Below, piece by piece: positions 17,852 through 28,846 of a stretch of DNA of 64,000 nucleotides. How positions within the stretch are numbered: the stretch's first letter is position 1; every line of letters begins with the position of its first letter. The stretch comes from Deltaproteobacteria bacterium (GTDB lineage Bacteria; Myxococcota_A; Polyangia; HGW-17), in the NCBI GenBank assembly GCA_016937155.1, contig JAFGWM010000071.1, positions 1 through 64,000 on the forward strand. Direction: 5' to 3'. The notes under the pieces are model-generated. The model saw only the letters and a list, made by a program, of their open reading frames with translations, did no database searches and was not told where the DNA came from. Both the position numbers and the translations under genes were made by a program.

Positions 17852-19876
17852 TTAGTAAGAAAATCCTGCACCGTCAGCACTGTTTGATATCCAGTAGCGC
17901 TTGTTGAGATATCGGTAAGAAAAATTATTAAAATCAAGGGAAGGCACCAGAATACTCTGTAAATTCCAGTAAATATCAGAAGGTGGAGTGTGCTCAAGTT
18001 GAGGTATCTGATCAAGATCAGGTAAAACAAAACTGTTCATCTCCCCGTTTATATATACTGACCACCACATATTGCCCTCGGGAAGAGTTCTGAACTTTAT
18101 GACAGTAAAAGTGGGTTTGTTTTCACCGGACTCAAAAGTGAAACGATTTGACAGGGGTGCTTCATCCACCGGAGTTACCGGCGTGGGGAGAGGTAGAAAA
18201 GTATCTATATTTACAACATTTTCACTTGTGTTCTGAATAAAAATCTTACTGAAGGGATAAGTTCCGTTATTATGTGATTCAGCAAATACGCTGTAGGTGG
18301 CATCTTCAAGCGGACCGTTAAGTTCCATCATTTTTTCAAATGTGAACGATGGGTTTTCATCCGTTGAAGACTGAATATGGTCCTCTCTGAGAATAAATCC
18401 GTCACTTCCAAGATTCATAATCAGTTTCGCACGGTGGGAAACCGGACCGGCAGTCTCATCAAGTGGCACAGGATTGAGAAGATTAACAGACAGGAATCCA
18501 CCGAGGGTATATTCAACTGCAAGTTTAAAGGCAAGGGTTTCACCCGGACCAATCATAATGTTTCGGATTATACCGTATGAAACAGGAAGGAAGGTTTTTC
18601 CATCCAGACTTTCATATCCTCCCAGAGCATACATTGCAAAAACACTGGGCCATAAGGTGAGATTGAATGGATAACCATAGCCATCCACACACAAACTGGT
18701 CTCGTATATTCTCAGAATGTCGGCGCTTGCATAATCATACCATGATAATGACTGATAGATTCTTACAACCTTTACAAATCCTTCAGGTACCGGATCCGGA
18801 ATCATTGTATGAAACTGGCATGAATAACTGAATTCACCTTCTTTGAGAACAAGTCCACCGTTTATGTGGGCGTAAACACTGTCAGGAATATGGGGAATTC
18901 CTCCTCCACTTGAAGGGGGATCTTCCAGAGGCTGAAGAAAAATAGTAATTTCAGAAGCATCGAAACCAATAAAACTGGTATTTTCAAAACCCTCAGCTGC
19001 AGCGGTTACCATCTGGTAGCCTGCAAGATCAGGGGAGGCGAATGTTATTTGTCCTGTAGATGTTGTATATCCTTTCCATGGAGTTTCGATATTTGAACCT
19101 AAAATAACAAAAGCATCTTCCACAGGTTCTTTGGTGTAGTAATTTAGAACTGTTACAGTGAGATTTCCGTTGATGGCAATGCCATTCATTCCACCATAGC
19201 CGGGATCACTACTGTCGTAGTAGAGCCAGGCATCTTCCGTAATAAGTTTATCTCCATTTTCTTTTTCAACGGTAAAATCCACCGTTCCAGGATAGCCTGA
19301 AGGTGTCTTTCCGGTAATCAGTCCGGAACTTATGTAATTAACTTCCACCAGTTCACTTTCACCAATGAAAAATCTGTCAGATGGATCAAATTCATTTGCC
19401 GGACTATAGATCCTTACAAGAGTTCCTCCTGCGGCATTTCCTCCGTCAGGATCAAGTTTGAAGCTGTCGTATACATATCCATTTTCCAGTGAAGTTGTAG
19501 TGCCGTCACCCCTCATGGCGGTGACAGTGACAGAACCGGCTTCCCCTGCTGGAACGGTGCAGAGCATTCTTGACGGATCAACATAATAGGTTTCGTTGGG
19601 ATCAGCCCAGGTCTCACCAAAAAAAATACGGGTGACATCATCAAAACCGAAACCTCTTATTTCAACCTGATTTCCACCAAGGGAAGAACCATGACCCGGA
19701 TCAACAAGCGTGACTCTGAAGGACGAATCAATTCCAGCATCATTATTGAAATTATTCATGGATGTGTTGTTGTATGTGTGATTGTCTGTAACTGTGTCAC
19801 ATGAAACAGTCACTGTGGAAAAAATTCCTGAAATCAGTATAAAAAGCAGATATTTCAATCTATTTTTCTTAAACAT
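17852..19876 (-). CDS. IPT/TIG-domain surface lipoprotein
   Basis: A 674-residue lipoprotein with a signal peptide ending in VTVSC. An Asn/Thr linker leads into two IPT/TIG immunoglobulin-like domains: residues about 54-135, opening VTLVDPGHGSSLGGNQVEI, and about 138-220, with PDGGNAAGGTLVRIYSP. A carboxypeptidase-regulatory-like segment follows (about 235-310, LTVTVLNYYTKEPVEDAFVI). The rest is beta-rich with no family I recognise. IPT domains of this kind occur in bacterial surface proteins and adhesins. The gene is first in an operon with the IgGFc-binding-type gene, whose start is one base after its stop, so the two products probably work together on the cell surface. Confidence 0.78.
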   Translation of the reverse strand: MFKKNRLKYLLFILISGIFSTVTVSCDTVTDNHTYNNTSMNNFNNDAGIDSSFRVTLVDPGHGSSLGGNQVEIRGFGFDDVTRIFFGETWADPNETYYVDPSRMLCTVPAGEAGSVTVTAMRGDGTTTSLENGYVYDSFKLDPDGGNAAGGTLVRIYSPANEFDPSDRFFIGESELVEVNYISSGLITGKTPSGYPGTVDFTVEKENGDKLITEDAWLYYDSSDPGYGGMNGIAINGNLTVTVLNYYTKEPVEDAFVILGSNIETPWKGYTTSTGQITFASPDLAGYQMVTAAAEGFENTSFIGFDASEITIFLQPLEDPPSSGGGIPHIPDSVYAHINGGLVLKEGEFSYSCQFHTMIPDPVPEGFVKVVRIYQSLSWYDYASADILRIYETSLCVDGYGYPFNLTLWPSVFAMYALGGYESLDGKTFLPVSYGIIRNIMIGPGETLAFKLAVEYTLGGFLSVNLLNPVPLDETAGPVSHRAKLIMNLGSDGFILREDHIQSSTDENPSFTFEKMMELNGPLEDATYSVFAESHNNGTYPFSKIFIQNTSENVVNIDTFLPLPTPVTPVDEAPLSNRFTFESGENKPTFTVIKFRTLPEGNMWWSVYINGEMNSFVLPDLDQIPQLEHTPPSDIYWNLQSILVPSLDFNNFSYRYLNKRYWISNSADGAGFSY

Positions 19877-19980
19877 AACCTCACCTGATAAATTCGCTCA
19901 GGAAGTATACCCTAATTTTGATACAATAACACACATGAGAGAAAAAAAGTTGTGACTGTTTGGTCTCCGGAACTATTTTC

Positions 19981-20009
19981 TTGACATGTAATCCGAGAAG
20001 ATCTAAACG
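19981..20009 (+). promoter_or_regulatory. Putative sigma-70 promoter for the ferredoxin gene
   Basis: A perfect -35 box TTGACA (19981-19986), a 17-base spacer, and a weak -10 TAAACG (20004-20009) lie about 40 bases before the ferredoxin start. The -10 matches the consensus at only three positions. Confidence 0.45.
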
Positions 20010-20028
20010 AATTTTGTGTGAGAACTAA

Positions 20029-20220
<192 letters not shown>

Positions 20221-20223
20221 TTT

Positions 20224-22080
20224 TTAATCTGTACAGTCAAAGGGACACACTGAAGCTGTTTCACCGGCATTCTCTTCACATACGCCATCCCCACAATAAC
20301 AGTCCAGAGGGCAACTGAATGAGTTTTCATTATCGCTCGTGTGGCAGATTCCATCTCCGCAATAGCAATCGCTGCTGCAGCTTTCTCTTGTTTCCCCTAT
20401 GGCATATTCACAGTAGCCGTTTCCACAACTGAAGCACTGACCGCAGTCTTCAGGGCACATATCGCATGTTTCACCACGGTCGAGATCGCAGGTGCCATCT
20501 CCACAGTATGAGCATGTGCCACAGTCCGAAGGACAGTTTATGCAGTTTTCATATTCGGAACATACACTGTCACCACATATGGTACATTTTCCACAATCAG
20601 AGGGACAGGTGGCACAATTTTCAGTTTCATCGCATTCACCATCGGGGCAGTTTGGCAAATTACAACTATATGCGCACCATGATGTGGCAAGTGAAATGCA
20701 GCTCAGATCCCATTGAACAGAGCAGCAGTGAGGGTCCAGTGCACATACGCAGTTTTGTATTTCTGTAATTTCGGATCCAGGTGCATGAATTTCGCATACT
20801 GGCCCTCCCTCACATTCACCGCAGTCAGAAGCGCAACTGAAGCAGTTTTCTCCATGACCACTTTCACAGAGACCATTTCCGCACTGCTCAGGAACTGATC
20901 CGCAGTCATATCCACACTGCTCGATACTCTCAAGGCATATTCCGTCACCGCAGCTTCCGCAGGGAAGACAGTCTGAGGGGCATGTTCGGCAGTTTTCCCC
21001 CAGATTTATTTCACAGATGCTGTTTCCGCAGTGATCCTCACATGATTCTCCACAGTCAATACATCGGTTGACACATGTTTCATCCCAGCTGCCTGTACAG
21101 CACCATGGATCTTCATCACAAACACAATCAATACAGCTGCAGTTTGTACATCCTGGATTTGCATCCACTGTGCATCCGTTAGAAGTGGAGCATTCTCCAC
21201 AGTCCTCACTACAGTTATTGCAGTGCTCTTCTCCTCTGCAAATTCCATCACCACAAAACTCAGGACACTGACCACAATCCATTGGGCATGTTTCACAACT
21301 TTCAGACTCACTGCAGATTTCATCACCACACCAGTCAGCGCATGTTCCTCCACAACTTTCCATGCAGAGTCTTACACAATGCTGATCCCATGATGCAAAA
21401 CAACAATTGGCATCAAGAGCACATACACAATTTCCGCATTCACAGTTTTTGCATCCATTGTCTGCTGATGGCACGCACTGTTCTTCATTGGAGCACTCAC
21501 CACAATCCTCACTACAGTTTGCACAATGTTCATTTTGCTCCATGGCACAGTATCCATCCCCGCATCCCGCAGGACAGGAGCCACACTCAGCAGGGCATGA
21601 ATGACAGTCTTCCTCTGCATCACAGTATCCATTTCCACAACTGGCAAGGCATTCACCACAATCCTCACTACAGTTGTTACAGTTTTCATCATTGCTGCAG
21701 TAACCATCACCACATCCCACCGGGCAAATTCCGCAATCAGCATGGCATGAATGACAGTCCTCTTCACCATTGAAGCATATTCCATCTCCGCAATCAGAAC
21801 AGTTACCACAGTCCTGTGGGCAGTTTTCACAATCCTCTGTAGCAAAGTTGCATACCTGATCTCCACATATTCCACAGCTTCCACAGTCGGTCTCGCAGTT
21901 AGTGCAATCCTCAAGTTCTGTTGTGCATTTGTGATCTCCACAAAGTGCACAGTTTCCACTTTCGTCACAAATACAGTTGGGATTGTCAGGGCAGTCCGTC
22001 GGTTCGGATTTTTTTGCGGACACGCATCCCTGAAGAAGTAATGAAAAAATCAGTAAGGCAGTATAATATCGGAAAATCAT
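20224..22080 (-). CDS. Extremely cysteine-rich repeat lipoprotein
   Basis: A 618-residue lipoprotein (signal peptide ending LLQGC). Nearly all of it is made of about 17 copies of a 20-25 residue module, CGDGxCxxxEDCxxCPxDCGxC. Three longer inserts of another type interrupt them, each with a core like CxCALDxxCCxxxWDxxC (around residues 205-250, 300-345 and 430-480). Cysteine makes up an unusual share of the chain, so it must be secreted and fully disulfide-bonded or metal-loaded. The modules recall short Cys-rich repeats of myxobacterial surface proteins. Its ATG overlaps the stop of the upstream beta-barrel gene (TAATG), so the two are translated together. I cannot assign a function. Confidence 0.82.
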   Translation of the reverse strand: MIFRYYTALLIFSLLLQGCVSAKKSEPTDCPDNPNCICDESGNCALCGDHKCTTELEDCTNCETDCGSCGICGDQVCNFATEDCENCPQDCGNCSDCGDGICFNGEEDCHSCHADCGICPVGCGDGYCSNDENCNNCSEDCGECLASCGNGYCDAEEDCHSCPAECGSCPAGCGDGYCAMEQNEHCANCSEDCGECSNEEQCVPSADNGCKNCECGNCVCALDANCCFASWDQHCVRLCMESCGGTCADWCGDEICSESESCETCPMDCGQCPEFCGDGICRGEEHCNNCSEDCGECSTSNGCTVDANPGCTNCSCIDCVCDEDPWCCTGSWDETCVNRCIDCGESCEDHCGNSICEINLGENCRTCPSDCLPCGSCGDGICLESIEQCGYDCGSVPEQCGNGLCESGHGENCFSCASDCGECEGGPVCEIHAPGSEITEIQNCVCALDPHCCSVQWDLSCISLATSWCAYSCNLPNCPDGECDETENCATCPSDCGKCTICGDSVCSEYENCINCPSDCGTCSYCGDGTCDLDRGETCDMCPEDCGQCFSCGNGYCEYAIGETRESCSSDCYCGDGICHTSDNENSFSCPLDCYCGDGVCEENAGETASVCPFDCTD

Positions 22081-22853
22081 TATTTTGTGCTGGGAGTACT
22101 TGAAGTTGCAGATGATTGTAAAACAGATGATTTTTCCACAGTCTTTTGGGGAGTAACATCGGTTTTAACAGGTGGAAGAGCATCTTCAGATCCTGGTTTT
22201 TCATCATCACTTTTCCCACCGAAAACATCAAATACCAGTCTGAGTCCACCCTTGAAATAAAAGTGAACACCACTGGACTGAGAGTCATCCTGATTTGCGG
22301 CTTTCTGGGATAACTGCAGTATATGTGCTCCTATTCCCGCATCAAAAGCAAACCGTATTACCTCTGTGATTTTGTACTCATACCTGAATCCTGCATCAAG
22401 GAAAAGAATCTGCGAATACAGATCATCATGGGAAACCTGTGCTTCTTCGGCCCATGCATCATCAATGGTGGCCAGAGCGGCTCCAGCCATAAGGTATATT
22501 GTACCCACACTTGATTCACCCAATTCAAAGTCAGCATCAAGCCCAAGTTTGAAAGCGAAATAAGTTGATTTTCGTTCACTTTGAAGCTGCTGATTTACTT
22601 CTAAAACAGCATCAATCAGCATAAATTCCAGTCCGACGCTTACTCCTGCAAACGGTCCTGCATGGGTTTTATAATAGTCCTCTTCAGTGTTCAGTGTTCT
22701 TTCGGTATCTCCCCAGGGTAGTTTTGACTGGCTGAAAAGACCACCGAGATAACCGGTCTGTGGCTGAACGAATAGTTCAAGAATTTTGGCTTCACTCATG
22801 GAAGGTACTATGAAAACAAGGGAAAATAATATTAAAGTAAACAGTTTTTTCAT
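22080..22853 (-). CDS. Outer-membrane beta-barrel-like protein
   Basis: A 257-residue protein with a cleavable signal peptide (about 1-22, ending SEA). Residues 24-210 alternate polar and hydrophobic residues in amphipathic strands with many Gly and Tyr, as in small 8- to 10-strand barrels. The last 45 residues are a Lys/Asp/Ser/Thr/Pro-rich tail (SDDEKPGSEDALPPVKTD). The tail is unusual, since barrels generally end in an aromatic residue after a strand. It may extend into the periplasm or to the surface. AAAGGGG precedes the ATG. It is first in a two-gene operon with the Cys-rich lipoprotein, which suggests a shared surface task. Confidence 0.6.
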   Translation of the reverse strand: MKKLFTLILFSLVFIVPSMSEAKILELFVQPQTGYLGGLFSQSKLPWGDTERTLNTEEDYYKTHAGPFAGVSVGLEFMLIDAVLEVNQQLQSERKSTYFAFKLGLDADFELGESSVGTIYLMAGAALATIDDAWAEEAQVSHDDLYSQILFLDAGFRYEYKITEVIRFAFDAGIGAHILQLSQKAANQDDSQSSGVHFYFKGGLRLVFDVFGGKSDDEKPGSEDALPPVKTDVTPQKTVEKSSVLQSSATSSTPSTK

Positions 22854-23049
22854 TTTTACCCCTTTCGGATTAAGACTATAGCATATGAATACAACTTGTG
22901 TTCCCCGGAAAATAATACAGTGAGAAAAAACCCATGTTTTGTAGCTATGATTTCTCTCTCAAAGCAATTCAGCGGTAAGGGTTTAGGATCTTTATTGTTA
23001 AAGAAGTTCAATTATATGCCGAAAATGTGAAGGTATGGAGAAAACATGA

Positions 23050-26000
23050 ATGATGAATTTTTTTTATGAGTTTATAGAAATTTCCTTTGGAATAAAGCTC
23101 ATTTTGGCTGCAGTGGTTTTTTTTCTAAACGTTTTTTTTCTTTTATTCACTCTCCGGAAAAATTCCGAAATATCACGTAGAACTGGAATGATAAAAATCC
23201 TCAGATATCGCAAACTTCAGGCGTTATCTGTTTTTTTTGCAGGATTTTCAGTATCGCTGCTGCTTCTTTTTTATGTAATTCATCTGGAATACAGGAAAAT
23301 TAAACATAATTTTGATGACAAGATTGGGTACTCTCAGCACACTTTGGAGTCCTCTATAGAAAAAACACTGAATGAAGTATCTTTTGGGGCGAAACTGTTT
23401 CATGCATATCCGGATACCACCGTGGAGAATTTCCAGATTCTGTTCAGGCATCTAAATAACCGTTCTCTTCAGGCAATAGAATGGGCTCCAAGGGTTTATT
23501 TTTCTCAAAAGAATTCCTTTGAAAATGAAATGAAAAAAAAGATTCTGGGTGCATATCGGATCACCGAAAAATCTGAAAAAGGTATTATAATTGATGCAGG
23601 GGTGCGAGATGAGTATTTTCCTGTAACCTATATTGAACCCTTTTCTGGCAATGAACTGGCTTTGGGTTTTGACCTCGGTACAGAAGATAATCGAAAAAAT
23701 GCACTGGAACACAGTAGGGATACGGGGAAAGTAATATTTTCACGACCGATTCGTCTGGTTCAGACTGATAGTTCAAAAACAGGTATATTACTTTTTCATC
23801 CGGTATATATTGGCGGGAAAGTTCCCGCTTCCTTAAATGAGAAAAGAATAAGACTCAAGGGTTTTGTTGTTGGTGTATACCTGATAAAAAAATTTGTTGA
23901 ATCTTTGATAGGTAATTATCTGGAAAACGATTTTTGCATTGACATTAAAGATGTTTCTTCCGGTTTCAATGAAACGCTATTGTACAGTGACAAAGGTGGT
24001 AAAAATAATGTGATTAAAAGATCCGGTAATCTTCCACCTGTTACCAGAGAAATTAATATGGGGGGCAGAATATGGAAAATCACCTATTATCCCCTGAAAA
24101 GTTTTGTGGAAAATCAGCAAAGTATTTTTACTTACCTGGTTTTTCCTGCAGGTGTGCTTATATCACTTCTTCTTGCACTGATAATTGATCTTGTTACTAA
24201 AAATAAAATGCAACTGGAAGGAGAGATAAAGAAAAGAACCCAGCAACTAGAATCTGAAAGACACAGACTTATCACAACACTGCAGAGCACAGTTGATGGA
24301 GTTTTTGTGACTGACTCATCAGGGAAAATAACTATTGCAAATCAGGGAATTGAAGAGATGGTCGGCAGGGGTCAGAATGAATTGAAAGGGCATTATGTCT
24401 GCGATGTTCTTATGGCTTCGGGTTTTGATCGTGAATCTTCCCTTGTCAGGGGTTTTTCTGACATTGATAAGGGCTTTTCCACTCTCCTTGGTAATTCTGT
24501 CATTAAAACGGCTGTCACCAATGAAGAGCGGTATATTCAGTACACTGTATCACCGGTTTTTAATAAGTATTCAAAAGTGATGGGAACAATAACCATAATC
24601 AGGGATCTGACAGAGGAGCATCATCTTCATCGAGAGATAAACACCAATCGAACAAGGATGAATAACGCCATTTCCGGTGCCAGAATAGGTCTCTGGGAGT
24701 GGGAAATAAAAACCGGAGATCTGATTATAAATGAAATATGGGCTCAGTTGCTTGGATATGAACTGGAGGAACTGGGAAAAGTCACAATTGATACATTTGA
24801 AGAGTTATTACATCCTGATGATGCTGTGACAATGTATGAGATTCTGGAAAATCATATAAAAGGAGATACCGGGTTTTATGAGACTGAATTCAGGATGAGA
24901 CATAAGGATGAAAAATGGGTATGGATCCTCTCCCGAGGGGAAATTATCTCAAGAGATAGTGATGGAAATCCTAAAAGGATGTTTGGTGTTCATCTGGATA
25001 TCACCGCCACAAAAAATCTGAAGAAAGAACTTTCAGATAACATCAGGAAAACAGAACTGGTGCTTGAATCGATTGCTACTGGTGTTTTACTGATTGATGC
25101 TGAAAGCTATATGATTTCACAGGCAAATCCGGCAGCCTGCGAAATTCTCGGGATGGATGAAAAAGATATTGAAAACGAATACTGCCAGAATCTGATTTGT
25201 GCGAGTGATCTTTGTCCACTACAGAATGCTGAAAGTAAAAGTACAGCAGGAGAAATGAAAATAATAAAACCCGATGGTAGTGAGGTATGGGTTTATAAAA
25301 CTGTCAGCCCTGTTTATTTCGATGAACATAAATATTTTGTTGAATCTTTTGTAGATATATCAGATCTAAGAAAAGCTCAGGAGCAGGTAAGAGAGAGTGA
25401 TGAAAATTTCAGGAATTTCTTTGAATCGATGACTGATTTTATTTTTGTTGCAAAACCTGATGGTGAAACACAGTACATAAATCCTGCGGTAACAGAAAAG
25501 TTGGAATATTCTCTGGATGAACTGAAGAAAATTCATCTCCTTGATCTGCATGAAAAGGATCGCAGAAAGGATGCAGAGGAAATTTTTTCAGCTATGCTTG
25601 CAGGTGAAAGGGAAAACTGCCCTCTTCCTCTGATGAGTGCATCGGGCAAGAGAATTCCAGTTGAGACAAGGGCATGGGTCGGTAAATGGAATGGGGATGT
25701 TTCACTTTTTGGAATTTCCAAGGATCTCAGTATTCAGGTCAGTGCACTGGAAAAATTTGAAGCCATGTTCAATCTTAATCCTGCTCCCATGGCAATTTCG
25801 AGAATTAAGGGTAATGAACGAAAGTTTGTGGACGTCAACAGGGCATTTTTAGAAAAACTGGGCTATAAAAAGGAAGAGGTACTTGGGTATTCAAGTGGTG
25901 AACTGAATGTTTTTGTAGGAGCCAGCGAAATGCAGATAGTCAGTGCTGAAATTGGTTCCGATGGATTTGTGAAACCAACTGAACTTAAAATCAGAACAAA

Positions 26001-28305
26001 AACCGGAGATATTCTCAACGGTCTGTTTGCAGGAGTAGTGGTTCATACTCAAAATGATGTTCTTTTCCTCAGTGTAATGACAGATATTACGAAATTGAAA
26101 CAGGCTGAAACTGAACTGGAAAAAGCACTTTCAGAAAGTAAAGCACTTAATCAAGGTCTGGAGGAAGCCACAACATTTGCCAATGAACTTGCAATTAAAG
26201 CTGAACTGGCATCCCAGGCGAAAAGCGAATTCCTTGCCAACATGAGTCACGAGATTCGTACTCCTTTAAACGGTGTAATAGGAATGATTGGACTTTTAAA
26301 CGATACCCGCCTTGATGGAAGTCAGAAAAGGTTTCTGAAAGCAGCTAAATCCAGCGCTGATTCCCTATTAATCGTGATTAATGATATTTTGGACTTTTCC
26401 AAAATTGAAGCCGGAAAAATTGAGATAGAGAATATTTCATTTAATCTTTCCTCCCTTCTTCATGAAACAGGCGAAACTGTGTTTTTCAGATGCAGAGAAA
26501 AGGGTCTGGATTTCGTATACGGTCTGGAGGATCCTGTTCCGGACAAACTTATTGGGGATCCGGGGAGAATAAAGCAAATCCTTAATAATCTTACTGGAAA
26601 TGCAGTAAAATTTACGTCTTCAGGAACGGTGAGTCTTTTTGTAAATGTTGAAAATGAGGATGATGAGAGTCTGAAAATAAAATTCAGAGTCAGGGATACT
26701 GGAATTGGTATTTCTCCCGAAAAAAGAGATAGACTGTTCCAGAAATTCACACAACTTGACAGTTCAACCACTAGAAATTATGGCGGAACAGGACTGGGGT
26801 TGGCTATTTCAAAACAGTTATCAGAAATGATGGAGGGTGAGATTGGGGTTGAAAGTTCCCACGGTGAAGGTTCATGTTTCTGGTTTACTCTGAAATTGCA
26901 GAAAGATTTATCCGTTAGGGAAAAACTTGACACCGCAAAATGGCTGCGGGGAAAAACACTCCTTGTTGTTGACTCAAACCCTGAGCGATTGAGAGTTTTT
27001 AAACAGTATTTTTCAAAAAGACATATGGTGATTATTGGTGCATCTGACTTTTCTGAAATGGAGAATGTTATTGAGGATTGTGAAAATACCGGAACGAAGC
27101 TGGATTTCGTTGTCTACAACGGAAAAGAGAGTGGTGGGAATCTAACTGACAGAGAAAATCATTTAAGCAGTGTTCTGGAAAGTATCACATCCGGTCTTGT
27201 TCATTCCGGAAATAATGTTGAATTCTTCAGGCCACCTGCAAACCAGGCTATTAAGTACTACTCAATTCCCGGTATATGTGATTCATATGCGGTGGAAAGA
27301 GCACTGGCTTTTCTCGCCAGTAAAAATGTAGATTTTATCAGGGGACAGACCTATTCAGATGAAAAAGTTGCTTTATCACTTTTCCCAAAAGGATATAGAG
27401 TCCTCTTAGCAGAGGATAATGCTACCAATCAGATAATTGCAGTAAGTGCCATACGAAAATTAGGGATTGCTACAGACTGTGTTTCAAATGGTAAACAGGC
27501 TGTTGAAGCACTGGAAAAGAAAAAATATGATCTTGTGTTTATGGATATACAGATGCCTGAAATGGATGGTCTTGCAGCCACAAAGCATATAAGAAGCGTG
27601 AGATCCAGTGTTTTAAATCATGAGATTCCTATTATCGCAATGACAGCACATGCGATGCCCAGGGAAAAAAAGAAAAGTCTTGATGCAGGGATGGATGATT
27701 TTCTCACAAAGCCTTTCAGGGTTGATGAAGTACGTGATATGCTTGAAAAATGGCTATTGACTACTGATGAGGAAAAGAAAAAAATCTCAGGACATGGAAA
27801 AGAAGAAAAAATAAAGGAAGAAAAAAAATCCAATGGCGTCGATGAGTTTGATACTGATATTGAACTGTCTGATGAAGTTGAACTGTGGGTTGATATTCCA
27901 TCCGGGGAGGAAATTTTAACTGAATCTTCAAACTGGGGTGAAGTGGAAACCAGTCCGGTGATATTTGACGAAAAAGGCCTAATGAAAAGGCTGATGGGTG
28001 ATGTAATACTGAGAAATCTTGTGCTTGAGACATTTGTAGAGGATATTCCGGGAAAAATTATGGAACTTAAAGAGGCATGTAGTGATAGAGAATATTCTGA
28101 CATAAAGAGAATTGCACATCTGATCAAAGGAGCAGGATTGAATGTTGGAGCACTGTCTCTGGCGGAAACAGCGTATGATATTGAATCAGGTTTATGGGAA
28201 GAACACTCAGTTGAGTTAAATGAGTATTTGCACACGCTGCAGTTGAAAATGTCTGAATTTATATCTGCAGTGAAAATAGAGGAACTGGGAACAGGTGAAA
28301 AATGA
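23050..28305 (+). CDS. CHASE/multi-PAS hybrid histidine kinase
   Basis: A 1751-residue membrane sensor. Helices lie at about 9-31 and 58-82. A periplasmic CHASE domain follows, with the typical ALEWAPRV-like signature ([13 protein letters not shown] near 143), and a further helix at about 356-382. Then come about five PAS domains (400-1010), a coiled coil, HisKA with His1067 in [12 protein letters not shown], and an ATPase domain with DTGIGIS and [11 protein letters not shown] degenerate receiver (about 1300-1450) lacks the acceptor Asp (DFVVYNG). A full receiver has Asp1499 in [11 protein letters not shown], and an Hpt domain has His1690 in [14 protein letters not shown] domains bind small extracellular ligands. 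The receiver at 28302 overlaps its stop and is the likely output. Confidence 0.92.
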   Translation: MMNFFYEFIEISFGIKLILAAVVFFLNVFFLLFTLRKNSEISRRTGMIKILRYRKLQALSVFFAGFSVSLLLLFYVIHLEYRKIKHNFDDKIGYSQHTLESSIEKTLNEVSFGAKLFHAYPDTTVENFQILFRHLNNRSLQAIEWAPRVYFSQKNSFENEMKKKILGAYRITEKSEKGIIIDAGVRDEYFPVTYIEPFSGNELALGFDLGTEDNRKNALEHSRDTGKVIFSRPIRLVQTDSSKTGILLFHPVYIGGKVPASLNEKRIRLKGFVVGVYLIKKFVESLIGNYLENDFCIDIKDVSSGFNETLLYSDKGGKNNVIKRSGNLPPVTREINMGGRIWKITYYPLKSFVENQQSIFTYLVFPAGVLISLLLALIIDLVTKNKMQLEGEIKKRTQQLESERHRLITTLQSTVDGVFVTDSSGKITIANQGIEEMVGRGQNELKGHYVCDVLMASGFDRESSLVRGFSDIDKGFSTLLGNSVIKTAVTNEERYIQYTVSPVFNKYSKVMGTITIIRDLTEEHHLHREINTNRTRMNNAISGARIGLWEWEIKTGDLIINEIWAQLLGYELEELGKVTIDTFEELLHPDDAVTMYEILENHIKGDTGFYETEFRMRHKDEKWVWILSRGEIISRDSDGNPKRMFGVHLDITATKNLKKELSDNIRKTELVLESIATGVLLIDAESYMISQANPAACEILGMDEKDIENEYCQNLICASDLCPLQNAESKSTAGEMKIIKPDGSEVWVYKTVSPVYFDEHKYFVESFVDISDLRKAQEQVRESDENFRNFFESMTDFIFVAKPDGETQYINPAVTEKLEYSLDELKKIHLLDLHEKDRRKDAEEIFSAMLAGERENCPLPLMSASGKRIPVETRAWVGKWNGDVSLFGISKDLSIQVSALEKFEAMFNLNPAPMAISRIKGNERKFVDVNRAFLEKLGYKKEEVLGYSSGELNVFVGASEMQIVSAEIGSDGFVKPTELKIRTKTGDILNGLFAGVVVHTQNDVLFLSVMTDITKLKQAETELEKALSESKALNQGLEEATTFANELAIKAELASQAKSEFLANMSHEIRTPLNGVIGMIGLLNDTRLDGSQKRFLKAAKSSADSLLIVINDILDFSKIEAGKIEIENISFNLSSLLHETGETVFFRCREKGLDFVYGLEDPVPDKLIGDPGRIKQILNNLTGNAVKFTSSGTVSLFVNVENEDDESLKIKFRVRDTGIGISPEKRDRLFQKFTQLDSSTTRNYGGTGLGLAISKQLSEMMEGEIGVESSHGEGSCFWFTLKLQKDLSVREKLDTAKWLRGKTLLVVDSNPERLRVFKQYFSKRHMVIIGASDFSEMENVIEDCENTGTKLDFVVYNGKESGGNLTDRENHLSSVLESITSGLVHSGNNVEFFRPPANQAIKYYSIPGICDSYAVERALAFLASKNVDFIRGQTYSDEKVALSLFPKGYRVLLAEDNATNQIIAVSAIRKLGIATDCVSNGKQAVEALEKKKYDLVFMDIQMPEMDGLAATKHIRSVRSSVLNHEIPIIAMTAHAMPREKKKSLDAGMDDFLTKPFRVDEVRDMLEKWLLTTDEEKKKISGHGKEEKIKEEKKSNGVDEFDTDIELSDEVELWVDIPSGEEILTESSNWGEVETSPVIFDEKGLMKRLMGDVILRNLVLETFVEDIPGKIMELKEACSDREYSDIKRIAHLIKGAGLNVGALSLAETAYDIESGLWEEHSVELNEYLHTLQLKMSEFISAVKIEELGTGEK

Positions 28306-28694
28306 AAACTCTTGTTGTTGAGGACGATTTTACAAGCAGATTACTTTTACAGGAAATACTTAAAAGATATGGAGATGTTCATATCGCAGTAAATGGGACA
28401 GAGGCAATTGAGGCCGTAAAGGTTTCTCTTGAAAGTATGGAACCCTATAATCTGATATGCCTTGACATAATGATGCCTGAAATGGATGGGCAGCAGGCTC
28501 TCGAAAAAATACGAAAACTTGAGGAGGATATGAAAATTACTGCTGATAAGTGGTCAAAAATAATAATGACAACCGCCCTTTCTGATTTTTCAAATATTAA
28601 AACTGCATTCGGATCGCTTTGTGATGCATATCTTATAAAACCTATTGATGTTGCAAAACTCAAAAAGACTATTGAGGAAGCTGGTCTTATCTGA
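28302..28694 (+). CDS. Single-domain response regulator
   Basis: A 130-residue receiver with no output domain, overlapping the hybrid kinase gene as ATGA. The acidic pair is in VVEDDF, the phospho-acceptor in LICLDIMMPEMDG, the switch residue in MTTALSD, and the Lys in YLIKPID. It has the same extended loop (LEEDMKITADKWSKII) and the same length as the receiver at 15473-15865, and is clearly its paralogue. It probably accepts phosphate from the Hpt domain of the kinase and acts through protein contact. Confidence 0.92.
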   Translation: MKTLVVEDDFTSRLLLQEILKRYGDVHIAVNGTEAIEAVKVSLESMEPYNLICLDIMMPEMDGQQALEKIRKLEEDMKITADKWSKIIMTTALSDFSNIKTAFGSLCDAYLIKPIDVAKLKKTIEEAGLI

Positions 28695-28786
28695 AAAAGT
28701 TAAAATTTATGTTTTTTGTTCTGGGAAGAATTCAGTAACTGTTGAAAATTCTGGACTTAACTGTTCTTTGTCTATACACTGCCGGT

Positions 28787-28821
28787 CCCTGCCGAAACAG
28801 GATGGCATTTAACGGGCAGGG
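28787..28821 (+). other. 7-bp hairpin after the kinase-receiver operon
   Basis: CCCTGCC (28787-28793) pairs with GGCAGGG (28815-28821) across a 21-base loop, between the receiver gene and the next lipoprotein. There is no clear T-run behind it, so it is a weak terminator at best, or a leader hairpin of the following gene. Confidence 0.35.
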
Positions 28822-28846
28822 GTAACTTATTTTCGGAGGTATTATT

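Noticed and set aside
17851-18030. A longer start for the IgGFc-binding-type gene
   Set aside because: It would overlap the IPT gene by about 180 bases and lose the clean lipoprotein signal peptide that starts at 17850.
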